From: Amycolatopsis iheyensis
Lineage (GTDB): Bacteria; Actinomycetota; Actinomycetes; Mycobacteriales; Pseudonocardiaceae
NCBI RefSeq assembly: GCF_024703995.1
Contig: NZ_JAMXQV010000014.1
Coordinates: forward strand, 208,943-272,942
Direction of reading: 5' to 3'
DNA: 64,000 nucleotides
Shown here: one piece after another, positions 56,170 to 62,716 of the stretch
Layout: each line of letters begins with the position of its first letter
Position numbering within the stretch: position 1 is the first letter of the stretch
Program-made: the position numbers and the translations under genes
Notes under the pieces: generated by a model
Told to the model about the DNA's origin: nothing
Seen by the model: the letters and a program-made list of their open reading frames with translations, nothing else
Database searches by the model: none

Positions 56170-57536
56170 AGCTCGAGCCTCCGGCTCATGTCAGAGGCGA
56201 AAACGCCTTCGGGGTCCACGGCGGCGCGCACCTTGCGCCACTCTTCGAGGCGCGGGTACATCTGCGCGAACGTCTCGGGCGAGGTGCGCGAGTCCTTCGC
56301 GGTGTACAGCCGGCCGCCGAGCTCGAGGACGTCGTCGTCGAGCTCCTGGCAGAACCGGCCCAGGCCGGCCTTGATCGGGAAGTCGACGCAGACCATCCAG
56401 CCCGGGTGCGGGAACGACAGCGGCGCCGCGTTGCCCTCGCCCATCCGCTTGAACACGTTGAGGAAGGAGACGTGCCCCGATTCGGCGATCTTCGTGACGA
56501 TCTTCCGGAGCGGCTCGTGCGCGTTCAGCGGCGTCGAGAACTGGTACTGCAGGAAGCCCTTGGAGCCGTAGGCGCGGTTCCACTCGCCGAACATGTCGAG
56601 CGGGTGGTAGAAGGCCGTGAGGTTCTGGACCACGCCGCGGGCTTCCTTAGGCGTCTTCCGGTAGTACAGCTCGCCGATGCCGCCGAAGGTCAGCTTGTTG
56701 GCCAGGCCGTTCGGGAAGACGTCCGGCAGGGTCGCCAGCTGCGGGGCGTCGAACTTGAGCGGGTCCGCGCGCAGCTTGGGCGGCAGCTCGTCGAGCTTCG
56801 CGAGCGAGCCGCGGCCGAAGGCGGCGCGGCCCATCTTGGCGCCGGTGGAGATGGTGTCGAACCACGCCGACGAGTAGGTGTACTTGTCGTCGGAGCCGTT
56901 GCTGACCAGCTCGAGGGTCTCGTCGAGGTTGTCCGTGCGCTCGTTGTCCGCGAGGAAGTACGCGGTCTCCGTCTTGGTCATCCGGATCGTCGCGCGGACG
57001 ATGATGCCGGTGAGGCCGATGCCGGCGACGGTCGCCCAGAACAGCTCGGCGTCCGGGCCCTCCGGGGTCAGCGTGCGGATCTGCCCGTCGGCGGTGATCA
57101 GGTCCATCGACACGACGTGGTTGCCGAAGCTGCCCGCGCTGTGGTGGTTCTTGCCGTGGATGTCGTTGGCGATCGCGCCGCCGATCGTCACCTGGCGCGT
57201 GCCCGGCAGCACCGGGACCCACAGGCCGTACGGCAGCGCCTCGCGCATCAGCTGGTCGAGGCTGACGCCGGCGTCGAGGTCGACCAGCGCGCTGTCCGGG
57301 TCGATCGAGTGGATCCGGTTCAGCGGGGTCATGTCGACGACGAGGCCGCCGGCGTTCTGCGCCGGGTCGCCGTAGGAGCGGCCGAGGCCGCGCGCGATGA
57401 CACCGCGCTCGCCGGCCCGGGTCACGGCCTTCGCGATGGCTTCGACGTCTGCGGTGCTCAGGACGTCGGCGGTGGTCGGGGCCGTCCGCGCCCAGCCCGT
57501 GAGCGTGCGTCGCTGTGTCTCGGGTACATGGGTCAC
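56166..57536 (-). CDS. dprE1: Decaprenylphosphoryl-ribose 2'-oxidase
   Basis: The 456-residue FAD enzyme oxidises the 2'-OH of decaprenylphosphoryl-ribose, the first half of the route to the arabinan donor. ARGLGRSYGDPAQNAGGLVV and GGAIANDIHGKNHHSAGSFG are flavin-binding, with His131/132 as in the mycobacterial enzyme. FPHPGWMVCVDFPIK carries Cys383, the counterpart of Cys387 targeted by benzothiazinones. LYTAKDSRTSPETF has Lys414 (Lys418 equivalent). It lacks a signal peptide. GTG 57536 has no ribosome site; a minus-strand TACCCT is six bases upstream. It is divergent from gtrA. Confidence 0.97.
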   Translation of the reverse strand: MTHVPETQRRTLTGWARTAPTTADVLSTADVEAIAKAVTRAGERGVIARGLGRSYGDPAQNAGGLVVDMTPLNRIHSIDPDSALVDLDAGVSLDQLMREALPYGLWVPVLPGTRQVTIGGAIANDIHGKNHHSAGSFGNHVVSMDLITADGQIRTLTPEGPDAELFWATVAGIGLTGIIVRATIRMTKTETAYFLADNERTDNLDETLELVSNGSDDKYTYSSAWFDTISTGAKMGRAAFGRGSLAKLDELPPKLRADPLKFDAPQLATLPDVFPNGLANKLTFGGIGELYYRKTPKEARGVVQNLTAFYHPLDMFGEWNRAYGSKGFLQYQFSTPLNAHEPLRKIVTKIAESGHVSFLNVFKRMGEGNAAPLSFPHPGWMVCVDFPIKAGLGRFCQELDDDVLELGGRLYTAKDSRTSPETFAQMYPRLEEWRKVRAAVDPEGVFASDMSRRLEL

Positions 57537-57542
57537 CCGACC

Positions 57543-57548
57543 AGGGTA
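57543..57548 (-). promoter_or_regulatory. Candidate -10 box for leaderless dprE1 mRNA
   Basis: On the minus strand TACCCT lies six bases before GTG 57536 with no Shine-Dalgarno sequence. Confidence 0.4.
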
Positions 57549-57661
57549 GCCACGCCGAACGACGCCCGGAACGTGACCCTGAAGTGCTCGCTTCTACACT
57601 TTGCGCATCAAGGCACAAGCGCCCGCGCGGGTGACCATGACTCAGGCAACGAGGTAATGCA

Positions 57662-58132
57662 GTGGTGGCGACCGATCCGCAAGCCGAACTGGCAGCTGCT
57701 CAGCCGTCCTCTCCCGGACTGCTCGGGCAGCTCATCCGCTTCGCCCTGATCGGCGGCTTCTGCGCGCTGGTCGACCTGGGCACGTACACCCTGCTGACGC
57801 AGGTGGCCGGGATGGCCACTTCACCGTGGGTCGACGTCGCTCGCGCTATCAGTTTCATCGTGGGCACGACCACGGCGTTCTTCCTGAACCGGAAGTTCAC
57901 CTTCGCCGGCGGGCGCAAGGACGGCAAGGCCCAGGTCGGCTCGTTCGTCCTGCTCTACACCGTGACGTTCTTCGTCGCGGTCGGGGTGAACCAGCTGATG
58001 CTGCAGGTTCTGCCGGAGTCGGCGTGGCAGCACACACTGTGCTGGGCCGTGTCGCAGGCCACCGCCACGGTGATCAACTTCGTGATGCTCAAGTGGGTCG
58101 TGTTCCGCGAGCCGTCGACTGAGGAGAACTGA
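57662..58132 (+). CDS. GtrA-family small membrane protein
   Basis: The 156-residue protein has four transmembrane helices: LIRFALIGGFCALVDLGTYT, ISFIVGTTTAFFLNRKFTFA, FVLLYTVTFFVAVGVNQLML and the last before KWVVFRE. FFLNRKFTF is the GtrA signature. GtrA proteins are thought to move or stabilise polyprenyl-phosphate sugars; in mycobacteria Rv3789 lies next to dprE1 and has been linked to decaprenylphosphoryl-arabinose handling. Here it is divergent from dprE1 and eight bases ahead of glfT2. gaggt precedes GTG 57662. Confidence 0.92.
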   Translation: MVATDPQAELAAAQPSSPGLLGQLIRFALIGGFCALVDLGTYTLLTQVAGMATSPWVDVARAISFIVGTTTAFFLNRKFTFAGGRKDGKAQVGSFVLLYTVTFFVAVGVNQLMLQVLPESAWQHTLCWAVSQATATVINFVMLKWVVFREPSTEEN

Positions 58133-58140
58133 GGAACTTC

Positions 58141-60060
58141 ATGCCCGGTAAAACAGCAACCCCGGCGCCGACCACTCAAGCCGGCGCGGCCGCCGAGACG
58201 CGGTTCACCGAGCACACTCCGCAGGGTCGCCTGACGGCGCAGCGCGGGCTCTACGCCGGCCCCGCGCCGATCGTCAGCAAGGACCTGTACGCCGAGCTCG
58301 AGTGGGGCTCGGCCGTGCGGGAACGTGCGGCGCTCACCCTCGAGCCCGCCTCCAAGGTGTCGGGCAACACGTACTTCGGCCGCTTCCCGGCCAGCTACTG
58401 GCAGCGCTGGACGAACGTCGGCGAGGTCTCGGTCGAGGCCGTCGTCACCGGCACCGGCCTGCTGTCGATGGGCGCCTCGGACGTCGAGGGCGAGCCGCGC
58501 GTGGTCGACGCCGAGCAGGTCACCGACGCCAAGCAGCTGAAGGTCACGCTGACCGGCAAGCTCGACAAGTTCTACGACGGCGGCGCGCTCTGGCTCGACC
58601 TCGAGACCGAGGGTGGCCAGACGCTGCGCGTCGAGCAGGTCCGCTGGACGGTCGAGGCGCCGGAGAAGATCCGCCCGACCGCGGTGACCATCTGCACGAT
58701 GAACCGCGCCGACGACTGCCTCAAGAACCTGCAGGCCCTGGCCGCGGACGTGTCGTCGCTGGAGACCCTGGACGCGATCTACGTCGCCGACCAGGGCACC
58801 GACCTCGTCGAGTCGCGTGACGGCTTCGAGCAGGTCGCGAAGGACCTCGCCGACAAGCTGCACTACATCAAGCAGCCGAACCTCGGCGGCGCCGGCGGCT
58901 TCACCCGCGGCCTGTTCGAGGTCGCCGGGCACACCGCCACCGAGCACGCGAACGTCCTGTTCATGGACGACGACGTCCTGCTCGAGCCGGACCTGGTGAT
59001 CCGGATGACGGCGTTCTCCAACCGCGCGGCCGACCCGATCATCGTCGGCGGCCAGATGCTGAACCTGTTCCACCCGAACCAGCTGCACGTCGGCGCCGAG
59101 TACGCGAGGTTGAACACGCTCGAGCCCGGCCAGCCGGTCGAGCACTCCCTGACGACGGCCGACCTGCTCGGCGTCGACGAGGAGACGCTGAAGCCGAACC
59201 GCCAGGAGCGCCGCCTCGACGCCGGCTACAACGGCTGGTGGTCGTGCCTGATCCCCTACGAGGTCGTCAAGGCGACGGGCTACCCGCTGCCGTTCTTCTT
59301 CCAGTGGGACGACGCCGAGTACTCCTACCGGGCCCGCGCGCACGGCTTCCCGACGGTGACGTTGCCGGGTGCGGGCGTGTGGCACGCGGACTTCCACATG
59401 AAGGACTGGGACGAGTGGCACCGGTACTTCAACCTGCGCAACTCGATCATCACGGCGGCGCTGCACTCGCCGTTCAACCTCAACCTGCTCTCGCGGGTGC
59501 TGCTCGCGCAGCTGGTGCGCTACCTGCTGGGCATGCAGTACGGCCTGTCGGCCACGCTGATCAAGGCCGTCGAGGACTTCCTCGAGGGCCCGGAGATCCT
59601 GCGTGACGGCGGCGTCGAGGCGATGAAGGAGATCCGCCGCATCCGCGACGAGTACCCGGAGACGAAGCGCCACAAGGCGACCGACGTCCCGGGCATCGCG
59701 TCCAACGACATCGGCATCATCAACAGCGCCCCGCGGCCCAGCATGCAGCGCCTGGTGCTGATCAAGCGCGTGCTGGACCGGGTGCTCGGCCGCAGCCGCT
59801 TCGGCCTCGGCGCGGTCCCGATCGACGAGGCGAACTGGTGGCACATCGCCCTGTTCGACAAGGCGGTCGTGACGGACGCGAACCAGGAAGGCGTCCGCGT
59901 CCGCGCCTACGACAAGGTCAAGATGTTCGACCTGGCCAAGCGCGGCGCGAAGGTGGTCCAGCGGCTGCGCAAGGAAGGCGCGGCGGTGCAGGAGCAGTAC
60001 AAGCGCGCCATGCCGGAGCTCACCTCGCGCGAGAACTGGAAGCGCCTGTACAAGCTCTGA
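58141..60060 (+). CDS. glfT2: Galactofuranosyltransferase GlfT2
   Basis: The 639-residue enzyme polymerises the galactan, alternating beta-1,5 and beta-1,6 galactofuranose from UDP-Galf. The N-terminal beta-sandwich has NTYFGRFPASYWQRW. The GT-A core follows, with TICTMNRADDCLKNL, NLGGAGGFTRGL and the metal-binding DDD at 276-278 (LFMDDDVLLE). Also present are QWDDAEYSYRARAHGF with Asp390/391 and VWHADFHMKD. The helical C-terminus (about 450-639) is that of GlfT2. Length equals the mycobacterial enzyme (637). The gene is separated from glf by about 12 kb here, whereas they are adjacent in mycobacteria. A terminator hairpin follows. Confidence 0.97.
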   Translation: MPGKTATPAPTTQAGAAAETRFTEHTPQGRLTAQRGLYAGPAPIVSKDLYAELEWGSAVRERAALTLEPASKVSGNTYFGRFPASYWQRWTNVGEVSVEAVVTGTGLLSMGASDVEGEPRVVDAEQVTDAKQLKVTLTGKLDKFYDGGALWLDLETEGGQTLRVEQVRWTVEAPEKIRPTAVTICTMNRADDCLKNLQALAADVSSLETLDAIYVADQGTDLVESRDGFEQVAKDLADKLHYIKQPNLGGAGGFTRGLFEVAGHTATEHANVLFMDDDVLLEPDLVIRMTAFSNRAADPIIVGGQMLNLFHPNQLHVGAEYARLNTLEPGQPVEHSLTTADLLGVDEETLKPNRQERRLDAGYNGWWSCLIPYEVVKATGYPLPFFFQWDDAEYSYRARAHGFPTVTLPGAGVWHADFHMKDWDEWHRYFNLRNSIITAALHSPFNLNLLSRVLLAQLVRYLLGMQYGLSATLIKAVEDFLEGPEILRDGGVEAMKEIRRIRDEYPETKRHKATDVPGIASNDIGIINSAPRPSMQRLVLIKRVLDRVLGRSRFGLGAVPIDEANWWHIALFDKAVVTDANQEGVRVRAYDKVKMFDLAKRGAKVVQRLRKEGAAVQEQYKRAMPELTSRENWKRLYKL

Positions 60061-60072
60061 TTTTCAGCCCGC

Positions 60073-60109
60073 CGAAGGCCGTCTCACGTCCCGCGTGAGG
60101 CGGCCTTCG
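60073..60109 (+). terminator. 16-bp terminator hairpin after glfT2
   Basis: 60073-60088 (CGAAGGCCGTCTCACG) pairs with 60094-60109 (CGTGAGGCGGCCTTCG), 16 pairs with one G-U and a 5-base loop. It starts 12 bases after the glfT2 stop. The distal arm is the beginning of the repeat described next. Confidence 0.8.
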
Positions 60110-60170
60110 CGCGTTTCGCGGGCTGCGGCATCGACCGAGCGCCTCCGCGCCCTGGCTCGGCGGCTGCCCG
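60101..60170 (+). repeat. Dispersed ~70-bp direct repeat, copy 1
   Basis: Copy 1 begins CGGCCTTCGCGCGTTTCGCG and ends CTGGCTCGGCGGCTGCCCG. Copy 2 is at 60311-60381 with a one-base insertion and a few substitutions in the middle. It overlaps the distal arm of the terminator. Confidence 0.8.
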
Positions 60171-60409
60171 GTTTCCGGCCTCGACCTGGCCGATTTCTCG
60201 GCCGGTGTGCCCGTCGCCGGTCGGTGGACCCGCCGGTGGCTGGTCCACGAAGCGACCTTCCTGCCGGTCGCGGCCGAGCACCCGGTGGGCAGGACGGCTG
60301 CCGCGTGTAACGGCCTTCGCGCGTTTCGCGGGGCTGCGGCATCGGCCCAACGCCTTCGCGCCCTGGCTCGGCGGCTGCCCGTCTCCCGCGTGAGGCGGCC
60401 TTCGCCGCG
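60110..60409. other. Repeat-bearing intergenic spacer with a coding-like patch
   Basis: This 300-base spacer between convergent genes has no intact gene that I believe. It holds the two repeat copies. Between them, at about 60171-60306, one plus-strand frame reads DLADFSAGVPVAGRWTRRW and LVHEATFLPVAAEHPVGRT with G/C at nearly every third position. It therefore looks like a gene fragment, but it has no proper start or end. A gene remnant captured with the repeats is a guess. Confidence 0.4.
60311..60381 (+). repeat. Dispersed ~70-bp direct repeat, copy 2
   Basis: This copy shares CGGCCTTCGCGCGTTTCGCG at its start and CCCTGGCTCGGCGGCTGCCCG at its end with copy 1, 210 bases upstream. The 20-mer CCGCGTGAGGCGGCCTTCGC also occurs twice, at 60091-60110 and 60386-60405, just before copy 1 and just after copy 2. 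Confidence 0.8.
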
Positions 60410-60655
60410 TCAGGGGTGCAGGCCGAAGACCCGGTTCTTGCGGTTCAGGTCGTCGACGTACGCGGCCGCCACGTGGGCGAAGTTGATCGCCACCACCGAG
60501 TCGTCCTTCGTCGTCACCGGTTCGACCGCGCCGGACTTCACCAGCTGGGTGAGCCGGCTTGCCAGCTTTCCGGACTCTTCGGTGGTCAGCGCGAACAGCA
60601 GCGGCTCGCCGCCGCCGGCGAGGTGGAGCACCAGTGCGGGTTTTTCGTCAGCCAT
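60410..60655 (-). CDS. Small conserved-looking cytoplasmic protein
   Basis: The 81-residue product has a hydrophobic strand (ALVLHLAGGGEPLLFALT), a helix (TEESGKLASRLTQLVKSG), two strands (VEPVTTKDDSVVAINFAHV) and the end DDLNRKNRVFGLHP. I do not recognise a family. ATG 60655 has a ggaggc ribosome site and clean codon bias, so it is a real gene. It is divergent from the EspG-type gene, so a link with the type VII cluster is possible but only from position. Confidence 0.75.
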   Translation of the reverse strand: MADEKPALVLHLAGGGEPLLFALTTEESGKLASRLTQLVKSGAVEPVTTKDDSVVAINFAHVAAAYVDDLNRKNRVFGLHP

Positions 60656-60789
60656 GCCTCCATCGGACCAGCGGCGATCTTGGCCGGGCAAGCGAGTTCG
60701 CTGAGGGCGCAGCATCCGCCTGCGGACCCCGCACCGCGTGGACTACCGTTTCCCGAAGGCCCGATGGAACCTGCGGGGGGATGGAAGCG

Positions 60790-61557
60790 ATGCCTCACTC
60801 GTTCTCGCTGTCGCTGGCAGCGGTGGACATCCTGCTCGAGCAGCTCGGGCTGGGCCGCGCGCCGACGCCGTTCGAGGTCCCGCACGTCGGCACCACCGTC
60901 GAGCAGCGGGCGATGATCCGCGACGCCGTCGTCCGCGACCTGACCGGCCGGGGGCTGTGGAGCCGCGGCCGGCTCGACCCGGACGCCGAGCTGGCGCTGG
61001 CCACCTTCGTCCGCGGCAGCGTGGTCATCAGCGCGGCCGCCGAGCTGGGGGACCGCCACCTGTTCGCCCGCGTCGCCACCGACGGCCAGTTCGGGGTGCT
61101 CGCCCGCCAGGACGAGAACCTGATCGTCTTCGAGGAGGTCCGCCCGACCGGCATCGTGCCGGCGATCGTCGACCTCCTCCCGCTGACCCCGGCCGCGCCG
61201 GGCCAGTCGGTCACCATCTCCCGCCCGGCGGACAAGCCCCGCCAGCAGCGCCGCGACGACGTCTACGACCCGTTCGCGGGGGTCACCGGCCCGCGAGGGC
61301 AGAGCGGCGGTGGTGGCGGCCCGCAGCTCCGGATGATCGAGCGCGTCTTCCAGGAGCCGAAGAAGCGCGTGGGCCAGTTCACCGCCCAGACCCGCGGCGG
61401 CACGTTCCCCCCGCTGGCCTGGTTCGACACCCCGTCGGGTCGCTGGCTGATGTCGTCGCGCGCGGCCGCCGACGGCCAGCGCTGGATCACCTACGCGCCG
61501 GCGGACAACGCCCGGCTGGCCCAGCAGCTCTACGCCCAGCTCGAAGGTCAGTTCTGA
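60790..61557 (+). CDS. EspG-family ESX secretion-associated protein
   Basis: The 255-residue cytoplasmic protein starts FSLSLAAVDILLEQLGLGRAP and has VPHVGTTVEQRAMIRDAVVR, LWSRGRLDPDAELALATFVRG and FPPLAWFDTPSGRWLMSSR, the EspG pattern of actinobacteria. EspG proteins bind PE/PPE-type substrates and hand them to a type VII export machine. Length is close to mycobacterial EspG (about 275-300). ATG 60790 fits the GGGGGG ribosome site better than ATG 60781. It leads a plus-strand run with a small helical protein, a lipoprotein and a WXG/PPE-like protein. Confidence 0.85.
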   Translation: MPHSFSLSLAAVDILLEQLGLGRAPTPFEVPHVGTTVEQRAMIRDAVVRDLTGRGLWSRGRLDPDAELALATFVRGSVVISAAAELGDRHLFARVATDGQFGVLARQDENLIVFEEVRPTGIVPAIVDLLPLTPAAPGQSVTISRPADKPRQQRRDDVYDPFAGVTGPRGQSGGGGGPQLRMIERVFQEPKKRVGQFTAQTRGGTFPPLAWFDTPSGRWLMSSRAAADGQRWITYAPADNARLAQQLYAQLEGQF

Positions 61558-61682
61558 GGGGAACCGCAGGCCGCGCGGCTGCGTCCCAGGTGAAGATCGG
61601 TGAACGGCGGTTGCACAGGGTGCCCGGCTAGTAGACTCCCGGGTGCACACGTATGGGCGAAGCGATTCGGGGTGGAACAGCG

Positions 61683-62132
61683 ATGCAGATAGCTGACGGC
61701 GGGGGCGGCGGCTCGATCGCGAACATCATGAACCCGCTCTCCTCCGGCGCCATGGGTGCGGCGGTGCAGAGCGTTTCGGCGGAGACGCAGAAGCTGATCT
61801 CGGCGGCCAAGAGCGGCGGCTTCAAGATCACCCCCGAAGGTGTGAAGCCCATCCGCGACGCGCTGACGGCGCTCGTCACCGACCTCGACAGCCTCGGTTT
61901 CAAGACCTACGCCCTGGACCAGGCGCCCCAGCTCGGCAGCCACCCGTACGGGCAGACCGTCGCCACGCACGACCAGAAGAGCGCCACCGAGGCCCAGGGC
62001 TCGGCCCGGGCGGTGCTGAACCAGCTCAAGCAGGTCGCCCAGCAGGCTGATGAGGCGCTGGCCAGAGCAGCGGGCCAGTACAAGGAAACCGAAAACCAAG
62101 CCTTCTCCGCGCTCCAGACCAAGCAGGCCTGA
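61683..62132 (+). CDS. Small helical type VII-associated protein
   Basis: The 149-residue product has no signal peptide. A gly-rich start (DGGGGGSIANIMNPLSSGAM) precedes helices with AETQKLISAAKSGGFKI, PIRDALTALVTDLDSLGFKT, ARAVLNQLKQVAQQADEALA and YKETENQAFSALQTKQ. The final Tyr-containing helix resembles the YxxxD/E export signal of type VII substrates (here Y-K-E-T-E). It is probably a PE- or EspC-like partner of the downstream WXG protein. ATG 61683 is preferred over ATG 61653, which has no ribosome site. The lipoprotein gene follows after four bases. Confidence 0.7.
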   Translation: MQIADGGGGGSIANIMNPLSSGAMGAAVQSVSAETQKLISAAKSGGFKITPEGVKPIRDALTALVTDLDSLGFKTYALDQAPQLGSHPYGQTVATHDQKSATEAQGSARAVLNQLKQVAQQADEALARAAGQYKETENQAFSALQTKQA

Positions 62133-62136
62133 GGTA

Positions 62137-62706
62137 ATGACGAAACTCCTTGTTCGTGTCGTTCTCCCGCTCGTCGCCGGTGGCGCCCTGCTGACCGGGT
62201 GCACCAGCACCCAGGGGGGCACGGCCTCACCCGCGCAGTCGCCGTCGGCCAGCGCACCGGCAACCTCGGAGAGCAGTTCCACGGGCGGGGCGGGTACCGA
62301 GTCGATCACCGATCCCTGTTCTCTCCTCGAAGCGGGCGATCTGAGCAGCTACGGCGAGTTCAACCCGCCGGAGAACGGCACGCTCGGCGGCGCCCGGGTG
62401 TGCAGCTACCAGAAGAAGATCGCCTCGGCCAGTGACAAGGGCATGGTGGCCGGCGTGAGCGTGCGTGACGACGCCACGGTCGACCAGGTCCGGGACACCG
62501 GTCGCGGGGTGGTCGACAAAGAGGTCAACGGCCGGAAGGCCAAGGAGTCACCGGACGGCGCCGCGCCTGGGTGCACGCTCGGGCTGGCGGTGGGCGACTC
62601 GTCCCGAGTGGACGTGGCGGTGACAGCGGTCCAATCGTCGGACGAGGCCTGCCAAATCGCCGAAGCGGTCGCGAAGACCGTCGAACCTCGGTTGCCGAAG
62701 GGATAG
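62137..62706 (+). CDS. DUF3558 lipoprotein in the type VII cluster
   Basis: The 189-residue product has a signal peptide with lipobox LLTGC and a long Ser/Ala/Thr linker. A single DUF3558 domain follows, starting TDPCSLLEAGDLSSYGEF with paired cysteines (RVCSYQKK, PGCTLGL, EACQIAEAV). It is the fourth DUF3558-type gene in this window. Its tight spacing (four bases from the gene before, ten to the gene after) places it in the type VII unit, so it may act where the exported proteins leave the cell. gaggt precedes ATG 62137. Confidence 0.85.
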   Translation: MTKLLVRVVLPLVAGGALLTGCTSTQGGTASPAQSPSASAPATSESSSTGGAGTESITDPCSLLEAGDLSSYGEFNPPENGTLGGARVCSYQKKIASASDKGMVAGVSVRDDATVDQVRDTGRGVVDKEVNGRKAKESPDGAAPGCTLGLAVGDSSRVDVAVTAVQSSDEACQIAEAVAKTVEPRLPKG

Positions 62707-62716
62707 GGGAACCCAG

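Noticed and set aside
60101..60381. CRISPR array
   Set aside because: Only two imperfect 70-base copies with a 140-base gap, and no cas genes.
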